DNA of 64,000 nt, taken from assembly GCF_009905375.1 (NCBI RefSeq), contig NC_133655.1, positions 170,747,141 through 170,811,140 of the forward strand. Direction: 5' to 3'. Shown here piece after piece: positions 35,439 to 46,839 of the stretch. The notes under the pieces were generated by a model that saw only the letters and a list, made by a program, of their open reading frames with translations, made no database searches and was not told the DNA's origin. The position numbers and the translations under genes are program-made. Position 1 is the stretch's first letter. Each line of letters opens with the position of its first letter. The stretch comes from Apium graveolens (Eukaryota; Streptophyta; Magnoliopsida; Apiales; Apiaceae).

Positions 35439-36011
35439 TGTTGACGGAGGAATCTAGTAACAACAAAGTTTGAGGTTTCTCGCCGGAATCAAGATGTGTG
35501 ACGGTGGTTCTTTGCCAGAAAATCAAGCGGTGTGTGGTGGTTGTGTATTGATTAGTGGCTGAGATTGATTAGGGAAAGTGGTGGTTCCTTTTCAGCTCTC
35601 AACTTCTTACCCTCTCAATGTGCCTACGCACCCTTTATATAGGGATCAAGCCTGACGTAGTTCTTGGGGAACAAGAAATCTAATGGGATTAGACTTCTCA
35701 TTCCTAGGCCCGGTAGAAGTCCCTCCAGAATCCATCTTCCGCTAGATTTAGGAATGTTCAACTATGAGGCCCAACCACGAAGGACCAAGACTAGCTCGTA
35801 ATCATAGGAATTCACGAATAATGCATCTCCCTGCGCAAGGATAACACTCCGCTACAGCTATTTGCCTTGATTTATGAACGCAGGTATAGCCAAGGTTCAC
35901 CCCAAATTCTAGACGCGTCCCTGTCCCCCGAATGAGGATAACCCACCATATAACAGGACAGATGATCTCAAGCTCTTGGGTGCAAAGTGCATGATGACTC
36001 CAAAGTTCTCC

Positions 36012-36110
36012 AACGAGGACACCCGTTGAATACAAGAACAAAGCTCCCAAAGCACACACCAATATTCACCCCGCATTCCCAACGAGGACACCCGTTGAAT
36101 ATAGGAGGAG
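36012..36110 (+). repeat. Direct repeat CAACGAGGACACCCGTTGAAT
   Basis: Two copies of CCAACGAGGACACCCGTTGA (near 36010 and 36080) lie about 70 bp apart upstream of the gene-like region. The repeat contains an imperfect inverted CAACG...CGTTG. Confidence 0.6.
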
Positions 36111-36432
36111 GCCTTCAATCATCAGGCATACCCCTGGAGGCCTTCAAGCTTTTCACGGACATCCCCCTCCTTGACCGTTTCAAGAAAGGAATTCTTCAAA
36201 GAGTACCTGCAACAAATATGTTAGTGAAAATATTCATCCATTGTTCCTTCCATCCTTGCCCTGTCCTGAACTTGCCTTTGTTTGTCTTGTCCTGGGTGAG
36301 AACAAGCCTAATTAATCAACCCAAAAGTATGCATCCTTCAAGTACATGACGCGTCCTCACCTTGGGGAATGCACACTTCTTGTATTGCAACTTGCCTGCA
36401 TGTAAATAATATCATGCATTTCAACTAAAGTG

Positions 36433-36695
36433 GGCGCATCCTAGGTTGGGGATGCGTCTGCTTTCTATGCATTGCAGTCCACAATCTACCCCTTCACCTT
36501 TTTGCCCTAATTTGATCCTAATTGACTTATCTTTGACCCGAAATGACCCGATGCCAAATTTTGGCTATAACAACTACCCCCAAATTCCATACGCAGTTGA
36601 AAACAAAGTTGGAATTTCGATTCTCAGGACGGTTTAATGAAATTTGGATTACTATTCTTTAGACATCAGGATGCGTCCCCATCATTGGGCGCGTC
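36433..36695 (+). repeat. Paired GRYGCRTC words, upstream group
   Basis: Two pairs: GGCGCATC at 36433 with GATGCGTC at 36451, and GATGCGTC at 36670 with GGCGCGTC at 36688, both 18 bases start to start. Single words also occur at 35912 and 36348 (GACGCGTC). The group precedes the TATA box at 36783. Confidence 0.7.
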
Positions 36696-36782
36696 ATCGT
36701 GTTGTACAAGTATTGTCAGGAAATCGAATCATTCCTAGCCATTTTGTGACAGCTGTACCATATGTCAGTATTACTTCTCCTC

Positions 36783-36790
36783 TATAAATA
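36783..36790 (+). promoter_or_regulatory. TATA box candidate
   Basis: TATAAATA preceded by CTCCTC. About 100 bases downstream is an exon-like end AAG|GTATGT (36887-36895), so transcription could begin near 36815 with a spliced leader. Confidence 0.45.
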
Positions 36791-36892
36791 CCCTCAATAA
36801 ATAGGTAAACTATATTTTCTTCAAGAGTCCGGTGATTTAACCAGTCATTTGTCAAGTTCTTCCAATCAATCGATCCCTCAAGTTCCAAGGTA

Positions 36893-38333
36893 TGTAACTC
36901 TGTTATTCGCTAAACACGCGCTAAAATACACGCAAGTATACACGTTCGCAAGTAGTATAAGATTTAGATCAAATTCGTTCCCACAGAGACTCTTTGGTTA
37001 ATTTAAGAATATGCACCTATGCAACAATGGTATGGTTATTATCCAATGTTAAGATGATTAACAAATTGGGATTATTTTAACTAACTTAAGCTAACAGCTA
37101 TAACTAAGAGAATAAGAATGGTTGAATTAATATATATAACAAACATGGGATTTTAACTTATAAATACTTCATTCAATAGCCTTTTCATTCTCTACCTTAG
37201 CATGTAATGGTGATGACACTAATCAGATAACACGAAACTGATAAATGCCAACTTTCGTTGCACGAACACCATACTACCAGACATCCACAAAAGAGATAGA
37301 AGCTGAATAAACACCAATTATATTGAGACCCTATATGTCTATAGAATTTGACAACATAACGGTTTAATGCATGCGTTATCTATCGTGATTACATAGGGCA
37401 AGTAAGATGGTTAAAATTACCTACAAATCATGCATAACAATAACACATGAACTTATGCTAGCATGGCAAGTTCTAAACCCTTAAATTCACTTTTGCTTCA
37501 TTAAGAATTAACACACTATCTTATAAGTTCGCGACGCTCATAAGACGAATAAGCACAACCAATACTAGGTTATCATACAATCACCACACACTAAAGCATC
37601 GAAACAAAAGAACTAAAGAAATCCATAAATAAATCCGCTAGAACCCCATGGTAACGATTAGCCCATGATCGGACTCATCATCAATGTGGGTTCCGATGAA
37701 AGCATGGTATAATAAACGTAGTCTTTATAAACGAATAATAAACAAAGTACGAAAAAAGAGTATAGGTTCAAGAATAAGAAAACTAGCATCCAACATTACA
37801 ACTTAAACAAAGAATCACAAGTTAAAACTAGATCTTCTTCGCCTTGGATTATGCTAAAACGGTCTTCTTACACCTTCTTCTTGTGCTCTGGTATGTCTCC
37901 TTATAAAAACGAGCTTATTTATGTATATATAGCAGCCCCATGAAGAGTACAAGTCTTCTGGATCAAAATCAGAATAGAAACAGAATTGTTTTTTCTCGAC
38001 CTGGCGCGGCCGCGCGCTTGACCAGCGCGGGAGCGCTGAGCTTCTGAACTTTGGGCGTGGCCGTGCGTTATCACAGCGCGGGTGCGCTGACCTCCTGCTT
38101 AAAATTTTGACTTCTTCTCTTTTTCTTGCTGATTTGAGCTGGGCTTCCACGAGCTTTTATTCCAACACATTCCTAACACCAAATTAGCACCAAAATAATG
38201 CTAATTCACCTGATTACCTGGAGAATGCCTGAAAATGCAAAAACACTAGAAAACGCATTTTAACACCAACAACTTGAGTACAAATACACCAATTCAAAGC
38301 TTTACGGAGCGTAATAAAGTGTCATAAATGCCA
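36893..38333 (-). repeat. Athila/Tat-like solo LTR candidate in intron
   Basis: On the minus strand it starts TGGCATTTATGACAC (complement of 38333). It includes a TATATATA region near 37920, and ends CTGTGGGAACGAATTTGATC then ACTTGCGAACGTG near 36940-36990. This CTGTGGGA...ACTTGC end is, from memory, typical of LTRs of the plant Athila/Tat group. The part near 38005-38095 is GC-rich with repeated GCGCGG and AGCGC words. No internal region follows. The target duplication is unclear: CTCAA occurs at 36878-36882 and 38334-38338, but only the right copy touches an LTR edge. Confidence 0.45.
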
Positions 38334-38580
38334 CTCAACAAACTCTTCTTTCATTTCTTCATTTCGTCAAGTAAATCTACTATAGCAAGCAAAAAACCGT
38401 TCTTGTTCTTCATTTTCACTTTACTGTTCTTCATTGTAAAATTGTATGCATGTGTGTATATATCTATAAATATGCTGCATTTTGCTCCTTTGATCTTCAA
38501 TTACATATTTTTAGGGTTATATAATTTTTTCCCCAAATCGATTGTAACCGATTAGAATTCCTTTATATTTATGTCTCTAT

Positions 38581-40568
38581 GACGCGTCTACCCCATAGGG
38601 CGCATCCTACCATTTGTGCATTACATAGCTTAATTGATATTCATTAACCTATTTCGGAGAAGATATCACGGACGCGCCATCATACTAGGACGCATCATAA
38701 CACCTAATAGTTGGCTTCTTGCGATAGATGCCAATGACGCATCTTCATACAGAATTATTTGTCTTTCTTTCCATGCACCTACTTACACGTGTCTTTCTTT
38801 TGACGCATCCTACTGTTCTTTTTCTTTTATTTAAGTCATGGGCGTGTCCTTAGATTTTCATTTTCTTATTTTCAGTTAGAAGGCGAGGGCACGTCTTCAT
38901 CTTCTCCATTCCATCCATTCGAGACCTTCAACAGACGATTGGGTTTTGATTCCCCTTCACTCTTTCTTTCATTCCAAAATCCCCAGAATCGCACATGACT
39001 AGTTCCTTTCTCGAATTCGAGGCACATGTTTTTGAAGAACTTAAATCTAGAAGCTCGATCATGATAAATTCTAGTCAGGAATCTATGAACGATATTCCTC
39101 AAGACAAGGATTTGAAAGAAAAAATTAAAACGAAAAAGGACCCCCCAAGCTGCACGTATCTCAACCATTGAATATTGGACAAATGATGAGGTTATTCCAT
39201 TTTTGAGTAAATCTCAACATCACAGAGTTGTTTCTAATGAGGATGCATCCCCATCAGCTCAAAACGCGTCACCTGTTCAGGACACACCATCTTCTCATAG
39301 TGAGAGTGAGTTTGAGAAAAGTGCTCCTGAACCTGAAAAATACCCCATCTCTCCCCAATAATCTCATTCTCCACTCGAGCATTGGGAACCAGCTGATGCA
39401 GAACTGGATTTTGACTGGAAAAAGCTTGACAATCTTCCTGAGGCGGAAAAGAATGTTTGGAGAAAGAAGGAAAATAAGTTATCTTGTGTTGGTCTTAATT
39501 CCACTGCAACAGATCTAGAGATTGGTTGGAACATGAAATATTACGACATGGAGGGCATCTGGACGCTTCCTATTCGAAAGATGAGGCCGCACATTTTTAA
39601 CATGGAGAATCTGAGGATTCCTAGGATGGTTTTTACTCCTAAACTCATTTCTCTGGGCGTGGGCACACCCTTGCACCCATACATCAAGAAAATTCTAAAA
39701 TGGTATGATGTTGCTCCAGTCCAACTGTCCCCAAACTCATACAAATTAGCATGGGCCTTGTACATCATGTACCACGACCTGGAGTTGGGCGCGCCCTCTA
39801 TGAAGGAGTTCAGTTATTTCTTAAGCATCAGATAGTCCATCCCAGTATATCATTTCTTGGTTGTCAACAAATGGTTGAACAACAAAGGATTCAATGAAGG
39901 CAAAGTCAGCCATGAGAGAGACTGGAAGGAGCCATTCTTCAACATTTATGATGTCAAGAGGGCTCATGTTTGTTTCAACTTAGAGCCAAGTAAGTGATAC
40001 CATCAGGGCGCATCCTAATATGGAGGATGCATCCTTTCCTTCACCAACTCTTTCATTTTATTTCTACTAATCTTCATGTTTGATTTTTAGATAAACGAAC
40101 CTAACAGGAGCTCACCGGAAAGAGAAAAAAGAGGGTAGAAAAGGTGTTGAGATATGCTGAGAAGCATTTCAACCTTAAGGAGATGATTACAGAAGCCAAC
40201 CATAAAAGGGTCGGGGCTGTGTCTGCAAGGGTAGGTTCCATTTTTAAATATCGAGAATTTGACAATTGAAAGCCCGTTCTTGCAGCTTCTGAAAAAGCTA
40301 AGGGGCTCAATGCTACACAGCTGGTCCAAAACATTAACAGACAAGTGGACTTAGAACAGGGTAAGAATTATCATATGTAGGACGTGTCATAACACATATG
40401 GCGTATCAAATTTTCGTATGCCCGATATTTATTCTGTCTAACATATACACATGCTTTTGTAGACTACATAGGGCGTGTCTTGACACTAAAGACACGTCAT
40501 GTTTAACACATCTTTCTTGCTTTATAATCGTAGTGTGCTTGGGACGCGTCATAATATTAGGACGCATC
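38581..40568 (+). repeat. Paired GRYGCRTC words, intron group
   Basis: Pairs with start positions 38581/38599, 38671/38689, 40007/40026, 40381/40400, 40472/40491 and 40543/40561, offsets 18, 18, 19, 19, 19 and 18. Single words occur near 38739 and 38803. The pairs fall in the sequence before the 38876 acceptor, in the 39990-40090 intron and after the 40361 donor, not in the conserved coding block. The common form is GGRCGCRTC, about nine bases of A/T-rich spacer, then GGRCGCATC. Confidence 0.75.
38877..40360 (+). pseudogene. Transposase_28-like gene with introns, broken
   Basis: The exon after a TTTTCAG acceptor (38870-38876) has an ATG at 38995 (MTSSFLEFEAHVFEEL). A frameshift lies near the C-run at 39141. 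The main conserved block, 39533-39832, includes GVGTPLHPYIKKILKWYDVAPVQLSPNSYKLAWALY and SMKEFSYFLSIR, which I recognise as the Transposase_28 signature. After TAG at 39833 it continues as VYHFLVVNKWLNNKGF. An intron-like GTAAGT...TTTTTAG (39990-40090) and a second donor GTAAGA (40361) follow. Stops also occur near 39359. The function of the family is unknown to me beyond its association with plant Ty3-type elements. Confidence 0.55.
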
Positions 40569-40780
40569 ATTTTGAGATATGCATAACTTTGGTGTTCACA
40601 TAAAGCTGTTATATCTATGTCTTCAAATTCTGTAAAATTTCATAATGCCCTTCATTGTTGTAATTTTGCTAGCTATGTTTCCCTTTTTATCACATAGGTA
40701 GGTGTTAGAAATATGTTGTGAACTTGATGATAAGTTGAACAAAACACCTCAGTAGATTGAACTTAGTGTTTTTGCAGCTC

Positions 40781-40858
40781 TCGACGGATGTTTTTATATA
40801 TATTCCCGACGGATGAACTTTATAGTCCCGACGGATGACAATTTGACATCCATCGAGA
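40781..40858 (+). repeat. Phased CCGACGGAT array, LTR cluster 1
   Basis: Copies of YCGACGGAT start at 40781, 40806 and 40828 (steps 25 and 22), followed by the opposite-strand form ATCCATCGA at 40848. Confidence 0.75.
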
Positions 40859-41049
40859 ATGTAGCTTATGTAACAATAACTATTGTAGCACATTTCCGCA
40901 AACAACAATATATTAGTTGAGTAGACACTATAGGATTCTCAAGTCATGTTGACTACTAGATTGATATGCAGAATAGGTTGGCTAATTGTAAATATAAGAT
41001 GTCTTGTAATTCTGTATAAGTGAAATATAGTCAAGTGGCAGAAGGACTC

Positions 41050-41127
41050 CCGACGGATGATCTACAAAGGCTCCCTACGGAAAATCAACAAGGCTCTTGA
41101 AGGATAATCAACATAATCCCGATGGAT
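41050..41127 (+). repeat. Phased CCGACGGAT array, LTR cluster 2
   Basis: Starts at 41050 (CCGACGGAT), 41074 (CCTACGGAA), about 41097 (TTGAAGGAT, degenerate) and 41119 (CCGATGGAT), steps 22-24. Mutated copies keep their spacing. Confidence 0.65.
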
Positions 41128-41740
41128 GATAATATTCAAATTAGCTGTTGGTAGTGACAACACAGTCACATGCGTCGGGTGTTTGCAAATGGAATGTGGC
41201 AGCCTAATTGCAGGATTTAGAGAACAAAGAAGCATTACCATTTCCATGCAAATATGAAGATATTCAAAGATGCTGGACAGAGTAATGAAGTAGCATGAAG
41301 TTAGACTAGATATAATTTTGTTTTATTGTCTTGTCTTACTATCATGTAACTTGGTAATATATAAACCAAGTGTAGCAAGTACAACTAAGAACTGAGTAAA
41401 CATTATTTTCATAGAGATAGAAAAAGCTATATATGTTAAAAATTTCTCTGTAAGTTTGTAAGTTCACTTGTAAGCAGCTGTGTGCTATTCAAACATCACA
41501 GAGTTCTCATACTAATATATATCTCTAATGGATAAGTTCAAATCCACCAAAAAGTTTTAAAGCTTTGTATTTTATTACTTTGTGTTTTGATTTCAATTCA
41601 AGTTTCATTCCGCACTTCTTGCAAAATCAAAACTGTTATATATATATATTAAGTAAGAACAATCTTAAAATCAAAAAGGAGCCAGAATTACATTCAACCC
41701 CCCTTCTGTAATTCTTGTTGCATTGTTTGGGAATAATAAT

Positions 41741-41752
41741 TGGTATCAGAGC
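41741..41752 (+). other. Primer-binding site, tRNA-Met type
   Basis: TGGTATCAGAGC lies two bases after the LTR end and confirms the plus-strand orientation. Confidence 0.9.
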
Positions 41753-41798
41753 AAGCTCTTGAAGTACAAAGAGTGTAAAGATCACAACAATCAACAAG

Positions 41799-43050
41799 AT
41801 GAACAAAAAGGATGTTGGAGTAACGATTCCATTTCTGGACAAAGACAACTATCACCACTGGAAGGTGAAGATGCACCTACATCTTCTCTCTCTAGATAAA
41901 GCTTATATGGACTGCATTGAAAGAGGTCCTCATGTCCCTATGAGAGCTGCTACAGGGAATGAACCATCAGTTCCAAATCCTAGACATGAATGGTCTGATC
42001 CAGACATTGAGCAAGTCAGGAAAGATAAAAAGGCCATGAATATACTGTTTAATGGTGTTGATGGTGATATGTTTGACAACATCATAAACTGTAAAATAGC
42101 TAAAGAGTTTTGGGACACAATTCAAATTATTTGTGATGGTACTGAGCAAGTCAGGGAGAACAAGATGCAACTCTTGATTCAGCAATATGAGCATTTTCAC
42201 TGTGAAGAAAGTGAATCACTCACTGATATATTTAGTAGATTTCAAAAGCTACTGAATGCTCTCAAGTTGCATGGAAGGGTCAATCAAACAAAAGACTCAT
42301 ACCTTAAATTCCTCAGATCTCTGCCAAAGGAATGGACGCCCATGACAGTCTCTTTAAGAAACTCTCAAGATTACAAGGAATTCACTTTGGAAAGACTGTG
42401 TGGAATTCTAAAGACTTATGAGCTTGAAATAGAGCAAGATGAGAGGATGGAGAAAGGAAGGAAGAAAGGAGGATCCATTGCACTAGTTGCTGAGCTAGAG
42501 AAGGAAAAGATGAAGGTTGAAGCTGTGGAATCTCCATCAAATTTAAAGGTTTGTGAGAGCAAGGGTAAAGGGCTGGTAGCTGAAAATGAAGAATAGTTGA
42601 ACCAAGATGACATGGATGATATTGATGAGCATCTAGCATTCTTATCCAGGAGATTTTCTAAGCTCAAATTCAAGAAGAAATTTGGAGCAGCTAAGTCAAA
42701 CAGAAATATTGTTGATAAATCTAAATCTAAGTGTTTCAAGTGTGGCTTGGAAGGTCATTTTGTAAGTGAATGCAGGAAGCCTGATTATGGTAAAAAGAAG
42801 TTTCAGCCTGTTGATTACAAGCAAAATTACTTTGAGTTGCTCAAGCAAAAGGAAAGGGATTTCATTACAAAAGAAAATGGCTGGGCTGTAGATAGATTGG
42901 ATAAGATGAAGAAACAAACTATGTCAACCTTGCACTTATGGCCAAATCAGATGAAATATAAACCAGTTCATCAAGCAATCAGGCAATCACCATCAACCTA
43001 GCACATTTAACTAAATCTGAGTGCAATGATGCTATCAATGATATGTCTAC
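41799..43050 (+). pseudogene. gag: Copia gag, N-terminal part, TAG-interrupted
   Basis: From ATG at 41799 the UBN2-type capsid runs 265 codons to an in-frame TAG (42594-42596). The same frame then continues LNQDDMDDIDEHLAFLSRRFSK and a CCHC zinc knuckle CFKCGLEGHFVSEC (near 42732-42773). A frameshift follows near 42920, and the sequence HLTKSECNDAINDMST ends at the Tekay insertion. A CAG-to-TAG change is the simplest explanation for the internal stop. Gag would form the capsid that packages element RNA. Confidence 0.85.
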
Positions 43051-46000
43051 TATAACACCCTCCAAATCCGGGGTAAAGATTTGGGGCATTATTACCAACA
43101 ATTACCAACTATACCTGCACAAGCGGAATATTAATATAATAATTACCCCGAACTATCACTACTCAGGATCTTTTAAGGGTTGAGGTTGGAAACAAGAATC
43201 ATGCACTACACTTTATTACAAACCCAACTAAATAAAATCTGTTTCAAGAACTCTCTTTATTACAAAACTTCATTCTATCTACAGTTTCACTACGCAATCT
43301 TTTATTCAAACTACACAAAACTCTTATGCAACCCAACATTACTACTTATCCTGCTACACCTGATCTGGCAATTCAAAGCTCTCTTCGGGAATAGGAAGGA
43401 ACACTCTTGGTATAAGAGGGTCCCGCTGCTTGACTCGCTTCTTGACTATGCGGGTCCTGATGGGTTTCATTCTCTACCTTAACTGTAAAACAATAGGAGT
43501 GACAATAAAAGAAATGAGCCAAAATTGCTCAACAAGCCTGCAACAATATATATATATATATATTATAAAGAGAGAGAAATAAATGAACCAATAAGCTGCT
43601 GGTTTGAACAACCATCTGTATCTGTATATGATAATAATTTGCCAATGATGGCGAGTGCCAAATGAACAAGACTGGAAACAAGAACCAATATATGCACTAT
43701 AATCTGCTGATCAGTCAGAACATAGTGCGGATCTATACCCAACTGCATAGACCCAACCAACATAAGGAGTACTCAGGCAACTATGGCCTATTAATTAATG
43801 GTCTGGGAAAAACCCAGCCTTTATAGTAACCATCCAGTCCAAGGCTGAGCATCCGGAACAATCGGTATGCTATTGATATATCCCAACACCAGGATATACC
43901 AGAATATATATAGGGTAAAGGAATTGAAATATGAACAGGGAATTCAATAAATTGGGTAAATCAAGAATTGAAATGAAATGGAACAAGTGATATAAATGGG
44001 TAACAGTGTATATGAACAATAATTATCAAAGAGAATTGATACGATAGAAAGGAAATATAAATCACTATTCTGAATTTAGAATAGGGGAAAAACTTGCCTT
44101 GCGCGTACTCAACCTGGTTTAACTTACTGCCTTCTGACCCTAGCTTGCTCTGCCTTGCTAACACTGAACAAATCATGGAAAGATAGGTGTTTAGATAATT
44201 TACTATATACGTGTATCTTGAATTGATATCACGCAACCTTATCAGTCTACCCATGCGTTTCTATCTGACTCGCATATATATATACATACATTTATACAGC
44301 ACATCTATTCACATAATCACATAAAGCACGTAGCACGTAAAGCACATAATTAATTTCTAGATTTATAATTATTTTTAGAATCAATTCTGGGCTTATACTT
44401 GCATTACTAGTCGTATCTGATTTTATTATAATTTTTCGGGATTTATTCGGCTCAATTATATCCCTACTAGGACCTATGAACTATCAATTATCACCAAACC
44501 ACTCTTTTTCAGAAGAAATTATAACTTACAACCATTTTTATTGGATTCGTCTTATTTTTCTGAGTCTAGGGGTCTTCGTTTCACTTAAATCGGACTAACG
44601 GTTGAATTGTTATGAATTAAACACTGATAATTCAATTTATTATTCAATATAGATAATTATTATAACCTTTTAAATCCTAAAATAATTTTTAAATAATTAT
44701 TTAAGAAAAATCAAAGTCAAAAATAATTTTTTTATAATTTTTGGAGTTAAAATGAAGAAGTTACGATTTATTGAGAATTATGTGATTAATTATCGAAATA
44801 ATTAATCAATTAATAAATAAATAACTAATAAATAATTAATAGATAATTATTTACTAATTTAAAATAATTAATCCCTAATTATTAAGATTAATCACAATTT
44901 ATTATAATATTTATAACTTATCGATATTTATTCGATTAGATCGATTATTTACAAATAATCAATCAACTTAATTAACCGATACGCTATTTATCGAATAACT
45001 ACGAATTATTCGAATTATAAATCACTTAACGATTAATTACTCGTATATTCACGAGCCACTCGCAACTCCCGCTTCATTATCGATCTATTAGATTATTATT
45101 GAAACTCGTACGATTCGTTAATTAATTAATTACTGATATCTAATTATACGATACGAATAATTATTACAATATTATTCAAATAACTAACGCTCGAATAATA
45201 ATTCAATTATCGAATCATTACTCGCACTATTAACTAATTATTAGATTATTAATCATATTACTTAATTATTTCTAATCTTTATTTACTAATTAATTACCTA
45301 ATTATTAATTAATTACCCAATTATTAATTAATTAGATAATTAATAAATAATTAGATAAATAATTAAATATTTAATTAAATAAATAAATTCGAATTTATAA
45401 TTAAATAAAATAATTCAGAAATTAATAATACTATTTTTCAGATTTTAAATCTAATTTTTAAATAAATTTTTAGAATTAATAAATCTAATTTCTGTTTTTA
45501 TAAAATATAATTAAATAATAAAAATTCAGAAACAAAAATCAGAAAATCAAATTGGGGATTTTTGGATCGAAACCGGGTCGAAACCGGGTTGGAAACCGGG
45601 TCGTCCCCGACCCAATCGGGTCACGAAGAACACCGGTCCCTTCCCCAGAATCCGACGCCGGCGGACTGATTCCGGCGAAACGAAACGCTCGATTCCAACT
45701 CGCTTCTTCTGCGTTTCTGAGGCACAGCATCACAACGACGTCCCCCCTTCCTTCCTTCTTCGTCTTCGTCGAACACAGCGCCGGAACCGCGAAGAACACG
45801 GCGGCGGCGGCGAAACTCCGGCGATGCTAAAACGGACACCAAACATCACGAAACCGGTACCATTCGACTCGCACAACAACGATCTACTCATCTCCAACAA
45901 CAATAACATCAAACAACACACAGAGAATCAAACCCGAATTCAAGAATTAAACCCGAAAACACGAAATTAAAATCAACTCAACAATCAACAAAAATAATCA

Positions 46001-46800
46001 CATAAACAGAAACTACGAATCACCAGCTTCAATTTGACTACTTACACGCTCGATTTGGTTGTCAGAATCACCTTCAAATTCGCGATTGATCCTCCTGCCC
46101 TGTTCTTCACAGAAACCCTAACCCTAATTCCTTTTTCTTTTTCTTTTTATTTTCTGATTTTTAATTGTAATTAACTGAAAAAAATTAATAGCAAATCAGG
46201 TTTTTATATTTATGAAAATAATACTCCTAAGTAAAATTAAGGGTCTAATTATACTCCTATTAAAAATATTTGGCCCCAATTTTTATAATTTTTGGGTATT
46301 AATTTTGAATTTTTAAATATCCAATAAATACAAAATAAATGCTAAAAATTCCCAAAAATTGTGAAAAATACAAAAATACAAAGAAAAATGATATATAATA
46401 ATTTCATGATCATATAAAAATAAAAATGTGATTTTTGTGGGGCTTTTGGTACCCGAAGGGGTCCGGAAAAGTCGTTTTTCGCGAAAAAGGTCAATTTGTA
46501 AAACGTCTAGGGGTTCAGAATAGCGATACGGTATAGGGCATTTTTGGCAAAATAGGGCCAATGATTTTGTTTGAAATACGGGCTTTTAAAACATAGTTTT
46601 GAGCTGTACAGGTTTTGATATAATATATATAACTGACGATAGAACGCTCAATAAATATCCAAAACACGTTTGGATCAAAACAACCAACACATAACACATA
46701 GCAGTTAGGGTTCGATGACTTAACACATTTAATCACATAATAATACACATAATTTATTATTATTATAATATAATACAAGCGTAATTCCTCGGTCGTTACA
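43051..46800 (-). repeat. 3' LTR of Tekay element (3750 bp)
   Basis: On the element strand the LTR reads TGTAACGACC...GGTGTTATA, so it ends TA rather than CA, in both copies. It holds a very AT-rich tract (44640-45480) and a GC-rich patch (45550-45850) with three GAAACCGGGT words. Small open frames in the patch occur identically in both LTRs and I do not call them genes. Confidence 0.9.
45550..45850 (-). promoter_or_regulatory. GC-rich patch in Tekay LTR, possible promoter zone
   Basis: An abrupt GC-rich island in an otherwise AT-rich LTR, with three GAAACCGGGT words at 45567-45600 and CGGCGG runs near 45800. About 260 bases away, at 46113-46126, are tandem AAACCCTAA-type telo-box words. Telo-boxes are common in plant promoters near transcription starts. 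Assignment as promoter is inference; the copy at 55319-55619 is equivalent. Confidence 0.35.
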
Positions 46801-46818
46801 TTCTCCCCCCCTTAACAA
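46801..46818 (-). other. Polypurine tract of Tekay element
   Basis: The complement AAGGGGGGGAGAA lies directly before the 3' LTR start TGTAAC. It primes plus-strand DNA synthesis. Confidence 0.85.
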
Positions 46819-46839
46819 GATTCTGTCCTCAGAATCTAA

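Larger units (their letters stand above)
35439..40702 (+). mobile_element. Retroelement-derived Transposase_28-like locus, broken
   Basis: This region has an upstream control-like segment (35439-36890), an intron holding a solo-LTR-like insert, and coding exons (38877-40360). The exons resemble the Pfam Transposase_28 ('putative gypsy type transposon') family of plant Ty3-related proteins. The two ends are linked by the same paired GRYGCRTC words. A segment TGTTGACGGAGG...GGCTATAACA (35439-36572) has TG...CA ends and could be an LTR, but no second copy is in the window. The right end is cut by the copia LTR at 40703. Confidence 0.5.
40703..41738 (+). repeat. 5' LTR of right copia element (1036 bp)
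   Basis: It starts TGTTAGAAATATG and ends GGGAATAATA directly before the primer-binding site; the related left-hand LTR ends in CA at this point, so here the terminal C is T. Its U3 half contains two clusters of the CCGACGGAT word. Confidence 0.8.

Noticed and set aside
36878..38338. CTCAA as target duplication of the solo LTR
   Set aside because: The left copy is not adjacent to a TG/CA edge; a 5-base match in this neighbourhood could be chance.
45539..45921. Overlapping open frames on both strands in the GC-rich LTR patch
   Set aside because: They occur identically in both LTRs (also 55308-55690), overlap in several frames and have compositional bias only.
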